Of a stretch of 64,000 bases of DNA, positions 54,191-64,000 are shown one piece after another. Position numbers and translations under genes: made by a program. The notes beneath the pieces were generated by a model. The model did no database searches, had not been told where the DNA came from, and was given only the letters and a program-made list of their open reading frames with translations. Source of the stretch: an uncultured Clostridia bacterium (GTDB lineage: Bacteria; Bacillota; Clostridia; Oscillospirales; CAG-272); assembly GCA_947631765.1 (NCBI GenBank), contig CANRMP010000002.1, positions 124,001 through 188,000 of the forward strand, given 5' to 3'. Within the stretch, counting starts at the first letter, position 1. Each line of letters opens with the position of its first letter.

Positions 54191-54281
54191 TTAACTTTTT
54201 TCACCTTTCGCGTTTATACGTATTTAATTTAAGAGTCCGTCTGTTAACTGATTTCCGTGTGGGAAAGGCGCTTTTTGCTTA

Positions 54282-57200
54282 TTATTTGACAAACATCAGC
54301 GAAATAATGCGGAAAGGATCAAAGGTAAGCTCGACTGTGTTTTTATTCTCGGGTGTGATATCTTCCTTGACGTCCTCAAGAATATTAACTCTGTATACCT
54401 TTTTGTAGCCTTCGGGAATTGATATTTCGCATAAAGTCTTGTTTCTCTCCGCCTCATAGAGTCTTGCAACAACAGCATCCTTGACAAGGGCTGCGGGCTT
54501 TATCGCCTCGCATATGATGTTGTCGGCGCTAAGGGTTATAAAGGGCGAAGCGCTTGTGCTTCCTTCTGCAATAACGCAGGGAATATTTAATAAATACGCC
54601 TCTTTTATAACGTTTGAAGTCGAAAAAGCGTCGTGAGGGTAGAGAGAATAGGTCATCTCATGTACGCCCTTGTCTCCTGTGATGTCCGGTCTTGTGCCTC
54701 CGCGGTGCAATGTCAGGCAAAGGTTGTTGTCATAGGCGGATATGCCGTACTTGCAGTCGTTAAGCAGGGCAACTCCGAAACGGGATTCGGATATATCCGA
54801 CCATTTGTGGTTGCACACCTCGAATTTTGCGGCTTCAAGACTGTTGTTTCTCGTAGTGGGTCTGTCGATATGACCGAACTGTATCTCGTTTTTAACCGTT
54901 GAAGAATTGATGTCAAGGTCAAAGCTTGCTTTAAGCAGGGTGTGCCGCTCGTTCCAGTCTATTACGGTGTGAAAATCGACTCTTTGCGTATTCGCATAGA
55001 ATATTACATCCTGAGTCAGAGTCGACGCCTTGCCTATTTTGTGCTTTTCACGAATTATAAAGGCGCATGGACCGTCCGAAATTACCTCAAAGGAAATAAG
55101 CCCGTTGCTCTTTTTGAGCTTTGTCATAGTCTCAAAGTCGATATCCCAGTTGTCCCAATAATTCGGAACGTCCTCGGCAATAAGGAAGGTGTTGAGCGCG
55201 CTTCCTTTTTTGCCAAGCTCGCGGCGATGTGTTTTGTCAAAGAAGGATGATATAGCGCCGTTTTCGTCAAAGGACACTTTAGCGTAGGGAGTACTCAGCG
55301 TTTTACTTTCGGAGTCATATTCAAAAGGCGATTCAAAGAGGGATGCTTTATTAGAAAGCTTAACTGTCGCCGATCCGAGAGCCGGAACCTTAACGCCGCT
55401 AAAGAGCGTCACCTTTTTGCCGGCAAGGTCTGTGTAGATCTGAGAGGGAAGAGACTCGGGGAATTTTCCGTTATATTGATATTTTACGCAGTCCTGTCTT
55501 TCAAATGATGTGGTATTGAAAAGCGAGAGGGCGTCCTTGTCGCTGCTTGTGAGCTCTTTTGCGTATTCCGACGTTACTGAATTTGCCTTTTGTATCACCT
55601 CATTGTTTTCAAAAACTGCCTTCTGTGTAACTCCGGTATAGCAGGTTCCGGGAAGTATGTCATGGAATTGGTTTTTGAGCAGTACCTTATAAAGCTCGTC
55701 GGTGTTTTCGTTTTTGGGATTTTTTGATATAACGTTCATATAGTCCATGTCGTGCAGAGCTATCTCGCACTTTCTGTTTGAACGTTTCATATCGTGCATT
55801 TGAGTGAGCGTTCCACGGTGAAGCTCAAGGTAAAGCTCTCCCGAAAATACCGGGAGTTCAGCACGCCTTTCTTCAAGCTTTTGCATAAATTCGCTTGCAG
55901 TGCCGTAGTGTACATTGCAAAGTCCGGGTATATCGGTAACTCTTCTTGCCTTTTCAAGCAGCGCGGGAGTGGGTCCTCCGCCTCCGTCACCGTGACCGAA
56001 GGGAAGAAGCTTTGCACTGCTGTCCTGCTTGTTCTTGTTGTAATCCACCTGCGCCATAATGTCCTTGACGTCGGGCTGAACGTCAATATTGTGCAAATGG
56101 GTGATAACCGAGCTTCCGTCTATTCCTTTCCAAATAAACGAGGTCAGAGGAAATTCATTGAGGTCGTTCCAGCCCATCTTGGTTGTGAAAAAGTATTTTA
56201 CCTCCGATTCGAGCATTATTTGAGGAATTGCGGCGTTATATCCGAAGGTGTCGGGGAGCCAGAAGGAATCGGAGGTGTAGTTGTAATACTGTCTTGTGAA
56301 GTGCTGACCGTACATGAACTGCCTTGCCATAAGCTCTCCCGAGGTTATGTTGCAGTCACATTCAACCCAAACGCCTCCGTTGGGCTCATATCTGCCCTCT
56401 TTGACGTATTTGCACATTTTTTCGAATATATCGGGGTAATATCTCCTCATCCAGTCTGCGTGAAGCGCCGAGGACTGAATAAACTTGTATTCGGGATACT
56501 GCTCCATGAGCTTGCATACATTAGAGTATGTTCTGGCGCATTTTCTTATAGTCTCATCGACGGGCCAAAGCCACGCGGTATCCATGTGAGAGTGTCCTAT
56601 CATGAACACCTCGCCGCGCGAAACGTCGGAAGATGACTTTTCAAGACAGGGCGCAAGAAAAGTAATGCATTTTTTAAGCGAGCCTTCTATATCCTCTTTG
56701 TCGGCTTCAATCGGGTACTGAATTACCTCGGCAAAGACCCTCTCAAGCGCATCTTGAGCCTTGGCTTTAAGGAAATTGTCGTTTTTAAGGTACTCCGCCA
56801 TTTGAAGCACAATGTTTAAATCAAAGACAAATTTGTATATAGTTTCGTTTACGACGCAGATATCGACCGACTCGAAGGTTTTGTCAAATTCGCCCGGAGC
56901 GGCATAATCCTTTCCGTAATTTTCATAAGGACCGTAGCCTGCCACATAGTGATGGGCATAACATTCAAAGGCAAGGTCAAAGCGCTCGCCGCAGACTGCG
57001 TTTTTGGTGAATACCTGAGCCGAATGCATAATTCCCATATAGTCGCCCTTGCTGTTAATAATTCCGTCCGGAACGCCGCCTTTAAAGAAAAGCGTTTCAT
57101 ATGCGCCGGTTTTGGGAATGACGGAAAGCTTCTTCCCGCTAAGCTCATAGGGCACGGTGAAGCTTCCGACAAGCCAAAGATTCATGTATTCGCCGCCCCA

Positions 57201-57392
57201 TCTAAAGCCTTTTGTTATATTTTCAAGAGAGTCCTTAGGAGGCGTTCTTAAATGCTCCTTGGTGACAAGACCTTTAATGTCGCTCATTTCGGCGACCTTT
57301 TCATAAATAAGTGATGCGTAAAGCTTGTTTAGCGTTTCAAGCTTTCCGCGTATACGCTTTGAATATTTTTCATAAACCATGGCATTGTTCAT
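54282..57392 (-). CDS. Alpha-mannosidase, GH38 family
   Basis: The 1036-residue cytoplasmic glycosidase (no signal peptide) hydrolyses alpha-mannosides. Catalytic-domain marks are GHSHMDTAWLWPVDE near 265 (zinc-binding HxD) and SFWLPDTFGYNAAIPQI near 375, holding the nucleophile Asp. Mid-region and C-terminal GH38 domains follow. Bacterial homologues act on short manno-oligosaccharides or glycan fragments. No sugar transporter is adjacent. The start is the ATG before NNAMVYEKYSKR; a 5-bp hairpin (GCCCG/CGGGC) lies between AAAGGA and the start. MVYEK, four codons on, is an alternative. Confidence 0.93.
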   Translation of the reverse strand: MNNAMVYEKYSKRIRGKLETLNKLYASLIYEKVAEMSDIKGLVTKEHLRTPPKDSLENITKGFRWGGEYMNLWLVGSFTVPYELSGKKLSVIPKTGAYETLFFKGGVPDGIINSKGDYMGIMHSAQVFTKNAVCGERFDLAFECYAHHYVAGYGPYENYGKDYAAPGEFDKTFESVDICVVNETIYKFVFDLNIVLQMAEYLKNDNFLKAKAQDALERVFAEVIQYPIEADKEDIEGSLKKCITFLAPCLEKSSSDVSRGEVFMIGHSHMDTAWLWPVDETIRKCARTYSNVCKLMEQYPEYKFIQSSALHADWMRRYYPDIFEKMCKYVKEGRYEPNGGVWVECDCNITSGELMARQFMYGQHFTRQYYNYTSDSFWLPDTFGYNAAIPQIMLESEVKYFFTTKMGWNDLNEFPLTSFIWKGIDGSSVITHLHNIDVQPDVKDIMAQVDYNKNKQDSSAKLLPFGHGDGGGGPTPALLEKARRVTDIPGLCNVHYGTASEFMQKLEERRAELPVFSGELYLELHRGTLTQMHDMKRSNRKCEIALHDMDYMNVISKNPKNENTDELYKVLLKNQFHDILPGTCYTGVTQKAVFENNEVIQKANSVTSEYAKELTSSDKDALSLFNTTSFERQDCVKYQYNGKFPESLPSQIYTDLAGKKVTLFSGVKVPALGSATVKLSNKASLFESPFEYDSESKTLSTPYAKVSFDENGAISSFFDKTHRRELGKKGSALNTFLIAEDVPNYWDNWDIDFETMTKLKKSNGLISFEVISDGPCAFIIREKHKIGKASTLTQDVIFYANTQRVDFHTVIDWNERHTLLKASFDLDINSSTVKNEIQFGHIDRPTTRNNSLEAAKFEVCNHKWSDISESRFGVALLNDCKYGISAYDNNLCLTLHRGGTRPDITGDKGVHEMTYSLYPHDAFSTSNVIKEAYLLNIPCVIAEGSTSASPFITLSADNIICEAIKPAALVKDAVVARLYEAERNKTLCEISIPEGYKKVYRVNILEDVKEDITPENKNTVELTFDPFRIISLMFVK

Positions 57393-57428
57393 GCCCGCAT
57401 GTCGGGCGTCCTTTCTTTTGACGGTGAG

Positions 57429-57438
57429 TAAGCGCTAA
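57429..57438 (-). promoter_or_regulatory. Possible LacI-family operator for the mannosidase gene
   Basis: TTAGCGCTTA on the minus strand is a near-palindrome with the CG-centred shape of LacI/GalR-type operators. It lies at about +14 to +23. One half-site base differs, so this is suggestive only. Confidence 0.4.
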
Positions 57439-57458
57439 AGTGTACGATTTATGATAAT

Positions 57459-57487
57459 ATTATAAATGAAATTGCCCTTTCTGTCAA
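57459..57487 (-). promoter_or_regulatory. Promoter for the GH38 gene
   Basis: TTGACA, 17 bp, TATAAT on the minus strand, a consensus promoter. Control must therefore come from a repressor. Confidence 0.9.
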
Positions 57488-57604
57488 CAATTATTGAAAA
57501 ATATTCACGCTTTGCAGCCTTGTTTTTCGAATTTTCGGCGTTAATATGTAAGAATACATAGTCGCAGACCTAATTGCATAGGAAAAAATGTTTAATATGC
57601 CGCA
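57488..57604. other. Spacer between divergent GH38 and hom promoters
   Basis: The whole gap between the two genes (57393-57724) holds the two divergent promoters, the possible LacI-type site and the hom leader. I see no ORF or RNA gene in it. Confidence 0.7.
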
Positions 57605-57633
57605 TTGACAAAGGGAGAATTATCTGATATAAT
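57605..57633 (+). promoter_or_regulatory. Promoter for hom
   Basis: TTGACA, 17 bp, TATAAT. The ~85-nt leader has a CGCCC/GGGCG hairpin, but no T-box or known riboswitch motif. Confidence 0.9.
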
Positions 57634-57724
57634 AGTGGATAATAATTAAAAATAAAGAATATTCAAGTAAAACGGCGCCGCCCTGCCTCAAAGCTTTATG
57701 CTAAAGGGCGTGTGAAAGGACTGT

Positions 57725-58936
57725 ATGATAAATATTGCAATACTCGGACTCGGAAAAATAGGAAGCGGAGTTGCGGAACTTATTGAAAAGAACGATACCT
57801 TGATATGCAGAGAGCTGCAAGAGCGCTTAAACGTCAAGTATATTCTTGACTTGCGTGACTTTGCCGGCACGCCTTATGAAAGCAAGGTTGTTCATGATAT
57901 CGGCATTATTGCCAAGGACCCGGAAATCGATATCGTCTGCGAAATGATGGGCGGCACAAAACCCGCTTTTGAATACTCCCTTGAATGCTTAAGAGCCGGT
58001 AAGAACGTCATAACGTCAAATAAAGAGGTGGTTGCAAGCTTTGGAAATCTCCTCTGTGACGCCGCGCGCGACAATAAAGTGAGATACATGTACGAGGCAA
58101 GCGTCGGAGGCGGCATACCCCTTATACGGACTATCAAGACAGCCTACGCAGGTATTGCAATAAAAGAAATAAGCGGCATACTCAACGGAACCACAAACTA
58201 TATTCTGACCCAAATGATAAAAGAGGACAAGACCCTCGAAGAGGCGCTAAAAGAGGCGCAGGAACTCGGATATGCTGAGGCTGACCCGTCTGCCGACATC
58301 AATGCGGACGATACCTGCCGCAAAATATGTATTCTTGCCGCGCTCTGCTTCGGGCGACTTGTTTCAACCTCAATGGTAAGCTGTAGCGGAATACGGTGCA
58401 TTAAGCTTTCGGATACCGAAATTGCAGCAAAATTCGGAGCCGCAATAAAGCTTGTCGCAAGCGCCAAGCTTTTTGATAACGGCAAAATCGATATAAGAGT
58501 TTCACCCTGCCTTGTCACAAGGAACAATCCGATAAGAAACGCCGACGGGGTGTACAACGCCGTAAATATCTCGGCGTCAACCGTAGGGGACGTAACTCTT
58601 GTGGGACAGGGAGCGGGGAAGTTCCCCACCGCCGGAGCCGTGCTTTCGGACATTATCGACGTTGCAAAGCATATTAAAACCGGTCAACCCGTCCAAGAGC
58701 TTATGGAATGTGCGGACGAGGAGGAAATATGCGACGAATACACCACAAACTGCATGTATTACGCCGCGGTAAAGCAGGATAAAGAAAAGGTGCTTGACGA
58801 TTTTTCGGGCGCCGAAATTCTCTATGCCGACGGAGAGATTACCGCATTTGTTTGCCCGGACATTTCAAGACAGACCTTTGAATACCTGCTATCCGCCGGG
58901 GGCTACGACGTGCTTTCAAGCCTTCGCGCCATATAA
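57725..58936 (+). CDS. hom: Homoserine dehydrogenase
   Basis: The 403-residue enzyme reduces aspartate semialdehyde to homoserine for threonine and methionine synthesis. The Rossmann motif LGLGKIGSGVAELI is at residues 6-19. The substrate-binding and catalytic region has TSNKEVVA near 98, GGGIPLI near 128, ISGILNGTTNYIL near 149 and GYAEADPSADINADD near 180. The C-terminal ~85 residues lack a clear ACT domain. It ends 1 nt from the convergent AGCS gene. Confidence 0.95.
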   Translation: MINIAILGLGKIGSGVAELIEKNDTLICRELQERLNVKYILDLRDFAGTPYESKVVHDIGIIAKDPEIDIVCEMMGGTKPAFEYSLECLRAGKNVITSNKEVVASFGNLLCDAARDNKVRYMYEASVGGGIPLIRTIKTAYAGIAIKEISGILNGTTNYILTQMIKEDKTLEEALKEAQELGYAEADPSADINADDTCRKICILAALCFGRLVSTSMVSCSGIRCIKLSDTEIAAKFGAAIKLVASAKLFDNGKIDIRVSPCLVTRNNPIRNADGVYNAVNISASTVGDVTLVGQGAGKFPTAGAVLSDIIDVAKHIKTGQPVQELMECADEEEICDEYTTNCMYYAAVKQDKEKVLDDFSGAEILYADGEITAFVCPDISRQTFEYLLSAGGYDVLSSLRAI

Positions 58937-58937
58937 G

Positions 58938-60233
58938 CTATATAAAATATTCGTCGGTGAGTTCTTTTACCTCGTTTAGCCGCCTCATGATATAATACAT
59001 GTTGATAAGCGTCATTGCGCCGATTATAATATCGGTAAGCATCCAGACTGTGTCGCTTGATATAAACACTCCGACAAAACAGCAAAGGCTGTAAAGAATG
59101 ATATATCCATTTTGAATCGCCTTGTTTTTTGTGATGTAGCTAAGGCTCATTTTCCCGTAGTGCGACCACCCGACAATTGTTGATATCGCAAATATCAGAA
59201 TAAACGCGCTTATGATATAGCCGGCGCTTTGCCCGAGTGCTGTTGAAAACGAGGCGATGACAAGCTCCATTCCGCCAAGGGCAGAAAAACGGTCATAAGA
59301 AACAAGGATAACAAACGCCGTTGCACTGCAAAGCAGTATTGTGTCCGCAAAAACCTCGAATATTCCCCAAAATCCCTGCTCAACCGGACTGTCGGTGTCG
59401 CTTTCGGCGTGCGCCATAGGCGCTGTACCGCAGCCGGCTTCATTGGTTATGAGCCCGCGCGATATGCCGTACCTTAACGCCTGCATTATTGTGTAACCGG
59501 CCGCTCCCGATGCCGCCGCTCTGATATTCAGAGCGTTTTTTACGATATTTGAGAGCACGGTGGGAATAAGGCAGATGTTTTCCATTATCACATAAAGTGA
59601 TATCAGGATATACGCTATACATGCAAACGGGATAAGCAGCATTGTAAAGGACGAAAGCTGTTTAAACCCTTTGCATATGACAAAGAATATAATGAGGGCT
59701 GTCAGGGCGCCGAATATTACCTTTGAAATGTTAAAGGTCGATTCGACGGTTTCTGAAATTGCTCTCATCTGCATCAGATTTCCTAAGGTTAGTGAGGCGA
59801 GTATGCAGAGCGCCGCAAACACCAAGGCAATTTTTTTGCTCTTTATGTAATACATTGCTCCCCCGAAATACCCGCCCGCGCCTCTTTTACGGTACTTTAC
59901 CGCAAGCACAACCTCGCAGTATTTTATGAGCATCGATACGAGCGCTCCGATCCACATCCAGAATATCGCGCCCGGTCCTCCGGCTTTTATCGCAGACGCT
60001 ACGCCGAGAATGTTTCCGACTCCGAGAGTTCCCGCAAGTGCCACGGTGACGGTTCGAAAGGACGAGATTTTTTTGCTTTTGTCCTTTCTGAGCAGTACCT
60101 TGCCTATCACCTTGAATTTTGTTATATAGAGCACGCGCAGCTTTGCCGTAATGTAAAATCCGCACACAATGAGCACTGCGGGAACCAAGGGGGCGGCAAG
60201 GTAGTTTGTTGCAAAACGCAGTAAATATTTCAT
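58938..60233 (-). CDS. Sodium:alanine symporter family (AGCS) amino-acid carrier
   Basis: The 431-residue membrane protein has about 10-11 helices and the family segments GTLGVGNILGVASAIKAGGP (near 70), AIFWMWIGAL and NEAGCGTAPMAHA (near 263). These import small neutral amino acids such as alanine, glycine or serine with sodium. It starts MKYLLRFATNYLAAP after AAAGGATGA. It converges on hom with a 1-nt gap and no terminator, so their transcripts overlap. Confidence 0.93.
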   Translation of the reverse strand: MKYLLRFATNYLAAPLVPAVLIVCGFYITAKLRVLYITKFKVIGKVLLRKDKSKKISSFRTVTVALAGTLGVGNILGVASAIKAGGPGAIFWMWIGALVSMLIKYCEVVLAVKYRKRGAGGYFGGAMYYIKSKKIALVFAALCILASLTLGNLMQMRAISETVESTFNISKVIFGALTALIIFFVICKGFKQLSSFTMLLIPFACIAYILISLYVIMENICLIPTVLSNIVKNALNIRAAASGAAGYTIMQALRYGISRGLITNEAGCGTAPMAHAESDTDSPVEQGFWGIFEVFADTILLCSATAFVILVSYDRFSALGGMELVIASFSTALGQSAGYIISAFILIFAISTIVGWSHYGKMSLSYITKNKAIQNGYIILYSLCCFVGVFISSDTVWMLTDIIIGAMTLINMYYIMRRLNEVKELTDEYFI

Positions 60234-60765
<532 letters not shown>

Positions 60766-60795
60766 TTTATAATTTTTCGAATTTTTTGGAGGTAA

Positions 60796-62442
<1,647 letters not shown>

Positions 62443-62464
62443 TCTTCCGAATACAAAAAAATTT

Positions 62465-62497
62465 CAAGCCGGAGCATATCTTTTGTGTTCCGGCTTG
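62465..62497 (+). terminator. Hairpin after groEL
   Basis: A perfect 9-bp stem CAAGCCGGA/TCCGGCTTG with a 15-nt loop; the tract after it (TATAATAGTATTT) is A/T mixed rather than pure T. Confidence 0.7.
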
Positions 62498-62549
62498 TAT
62501 AATAGTATTTCTCAGCTTGGAATTAAAGCGGAAGAGGGATTTCGGCACG

Positions 62550-62576
62550 AAAAAAAGGATACGAAATTCGTATCCT
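62550..62576 (-). terminator. Terminator after rpsU
   Basis: On the minus strand GGATACGA/TCGTATCC with a 3-nt loop, followed by TTTTTTT. Confidence 0.9.
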
Positions 62577-62592
62577 CATTTTTGGGCATAAA

Positions 62593-62769
62593 TTATTTGA
62601 ATTTGCGCTTTCTTGCAGCTTCTGACTTCTTTTTGCGCTTAACGCTGGGCTTGTCATACTGCTCACGCTTTTTATACTCTGTGAGTATACCCGAGCGCTG
62701 GCACGAACGCTTGAATCTACGGAGAGCGCTGTCAAGAGATTCGTTTTCTTTAACTCTGATTTCTGCCAC
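62593..62769 (-). CDS. rpsU: 30S ribosomal protein S21 (not in ORF track)
   Basis: The 58-residue protein starts at [23 protein letters not shown], then [20 protein letters not shown] and a basic tail ending RKRKFK. That is S21, which helps 30S subunits engage mRNA. A GGGAGGG lies 10 nt before the GTG, a nearby ATG is out of frame with an immediate stop, and a consensus promoter plus terminator frame the gene. It is monocistronic and opposite to groEL. Confidence 0.97.
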   Translation of the reverse strand: MAEIRVKENESLDSALRRFKRSCQRSGILTEYKKREQYDKPSVKRKKKSEAARKRKFK

Positions 62770-62819
62770 TGTTCACATTCCCTCCCCTCGCACTCGCAAG
62801 AGAATAAATTTACTTTGTT

Positions 62820-62848
62820 ATTATACAATATATTAATCAAGTTGTCAA
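62820..62848 (-). promoter_or_regulatory. Promoter for rpsU
   Basis: TTGACA, 17 bp, TATAAT on the minus strand. Confidence 0.92.
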
Positions 62849-62960
62849 TATCTTTTTTAAATTTATTTAAAAAAAGTAAATTTAACGCCGAAATTCCAAA
62901 GCGAGCCCTTATTTAGCTTGTAATTAATTTACACAAATAAAATACTTGGGCATTTAACCT

Positions 62961-62989
62961 TGACAATTATGTCAACTTATGATAAAATT
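62961..62989 (+). promoter_or_regulatory. Promoter for asd
   Basis: TTGACA, 17 bp, TAAAAT, about 30 nt before the asd ATG. I see no lysine riboswitch in the short gap. Confidence 0.85.
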
Positions 62990-63018
62990 ATATTACAAAA
63001 GAATGTTAGGAGAAAGCG

Positions 63019-64000
63019 ATGACAGATAAATTAAAAGTGGGAGTTATAGGCGCCACCGGAATGGTGGGACAGCGTTTTGTAACCCTTCTTGCAAATCACC
63101 CTTGGTTTGAGATTTCGGCGCTCGCGGCAAGCGGAAAGAGCGCGGGACGTACATATGAGGAAGCGGTTCGCGGAAGATGGAAAATGGCGGCCGATATTCC
63201 GGATAAATGCAAAAAAATGAAGGTGCTCGACGCGTCGGAGGTAGAAAAGGTCGCAAGTCTTGTTGACTTTGTGTTCTGCGCCATATCGCTTGACAAGGCG
63301 GCGACAATTGCGCTTGAGGAAGCATATGCAAAAGCCGAAACGCCCGTTGTTTCAAATAACGGCTCATGCAGGTGGATTCCCGACGTACCGATGATAATAC
63401 CAGAAATTAATCCCTCCCATATGCAGCTGATAAACGACCAGAAAAAGAGACTGGGAACCAAGAGAGGCTTTATTGCGGTTAAGCCCAATTGCTCGATTCA
63501 AAGCTACGTTCCGCCTCTTACACCTCTTCTTTGCTTTGAGCCCGAGGTGGTTGTGGCGACAACCTATCAGGCAATTTCGGGGGCGGGAAAAAACTTTGCC
63601 GACTGGCCTGAAATGACAGACAACGTTATCCCTTATATTGCCGGCGAGGAAGAGAAGAGCGAACAGGAGCCTCTGAAAATTTGGGGTACATATAAAAACG
63701 GAGCTATTGAGAAGGCAAAGGCGCCGCTTATCACCACTCAATGTATAAGAGTTCCCGTAACTGACGGTCATACCGCGGCGGTTTTTGTAAAATTTAAGAA
63801 CAAGCCCACAAAAGAGCAGATTTTAGAGTGCTGGAACAGCTATAAATCTCCCTCTCCCGTATTGCCCGGTTCGCCCGACAAATTCATCACCTACTTTGAG
63901 GAGCCCGACAGACCGCAGGTGAGAATTGACCGCGACATTTACAACGGAATGGGAATATGTGTCGGCAGACTGAGAGAGGACGCTTTCTTTGATTATAAGT
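63019..64000 (+). CDS. asd: Aspartate-semialdehyde dehydrogenase (3' end cut by window edge)
   Basis: The first 327 residues are visible; no stop occurs before base 64000, which is why the track lacks it. The enzyme makes aspartate semialdehyde from aspartyl phosphate with NADPH. It starts MTDKLKVGVIGATGMVGQRF, 6 nt after AGGAG, with the NADP loop GATGMVGQ. The catalytic Cys is in VKPNCSIQSY near 157, and RVPVTDGHTAAV holds the active His. The sequence is of the archaeal/fungal type (ASADH class with SIQ) rather than the E. coli type. It probably lacks only ~30-35 residues. It feeds hom. Confidence 0.95.
   Translation, partial: MTDKLKVGVIGATGMVGQRFVTLLANHPWFEISALAASGKSAGRTYEEAVRGRWKMAADIPDKCKKMKVLDASEVEKVASLVDFVFCAISLDKAATIALEEAYAKAETPVVSNNGSCRWIPDVPMIIPEINPSHMQLINDQKKRLGTKRGFIAVKPNCSIQSYVPPLTPLLCFEPEVVVATTYQAISGAGKNFADWPEMTDNVIPYIAGEEEKSEQEPLKIWGTYKNGAIEKAKAPLITTQCIRVPVTDGHTAAVFVKFKNKPTKEQILECWNSYKSPSPVLPGSPDKFITYFEEPDRPQVRIDRDIYNGMGICVGRLREDAFFDYK

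Noticed and set aside
55794-56636. 280-codon plus-strand ORF
   Set aside because: Shadow of the GH38 gene, which has catalytic motifs on minus.
62849-63018. Lysine riboswitch before asd
   Set aside because: The region is too short and AT-rich, and no conserved core was found.

Overview
The window looks like chromosomal DNA of a low-to-mid GC Gram-positive anaerobe of the class Clostridia, probably a gut-type Oscillospirales/Ruminococcaceae-like lineage. The evidence is the infC-rpmI-rplT cluster with a Firmicutes-type leader, a T-box in front of the trp operon, sigma-A promoters with almost invariant 17-bp spacing, AGGAGG-type ribosome sites, a PPi-type phosphofructokinase, clostridial SpoIID- and SpoIVFB-like proteins, and a YtrA/YtrB-type GntR-ABC module. 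The lineage call is inference. Most of the window is housekeeping DNA, and I see no prophage, IS element, CRISPR array or defence island.

Layout. 1-1.9 kb (minus): infC-rpmI-rplT and an rRNA methyltransferase cut by the window edge, behind a promoter and an attenuator. 1.9-2.8 kb: a gene-poor, decaying stretch with a frameshifted gene remnant and a 41-residue ORF. 2.8-17.5 kb (plus): an anchored CuAO-N1-like protein, tRNA-Glu, PPi-PFK, serC-serA, ligA, obg, nudix, prfA, tsaC/sua5, a type IIA topoisomerase A subunit without its B partner, and a SpoIID-like protein. 17.5-25.5 kb (minus): secreted metallophosphoesterase, potABCD polyamine importer, M50 protease, ackA. 25.6-29.2 kb (plus): tmcAL, two small proteins, tRNA-Pro, MATE pump. 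29.2-33 kb (minus): heterodimeric ABC exporter. 33.1-39.4 kb (minus): GntR regulator, ABC ATPase and two tandem permeases with an ATPase remnant fused to the first permease. 39.5-40.7 kb (minus): endolysin-like NlpC/P60 protein. 40.9-47.7 kb (plus): T-box and complete trpEGDCFBA. 47.7-49.2 kb (minus): PurF-like protein lacking its catalytic N-terminal Cys. 49.3-52.6 kb (plus): a large CvpA-like membrane protein and an ADP-ribose-type nudix hydrolase. 52.6-57.4 kb (minus): cardiolipin synthase and GH38 alpha-mannosidase. 57.6-64 kb: hom, an AGCS amino-acid carrier, groESL, rpsU (absent from the ORF track) and asd running off the edge.

How the parts fit. Amino-acid supply is the main theme: serine (serC-serA), tryptophan (trp operon, which uses serine at TrpB), and the aspartate branch (asd, hom). 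Translation factors (infC, L35, L20, S21, prfA, tsaC, tmcAL, two tRNAs) form the second theme. AckA and TmcAL are divergent neighbours that both handle acetate. The most interesting items are the PurF-like protein that keeps its Fe-S cysteines but has lost the Ntn nucleophile; the permease whose tail is a decayed ABC ATPase C-terminus, recording a duplication plus deletion; an infC start that is most likely ATA; a 9+9 perfect palindrome over the ackA -10 box; an orphan topoisomerase A subunit; and an 874-residue CvpA-like protein. I did not find a clearly new multi-gene system.
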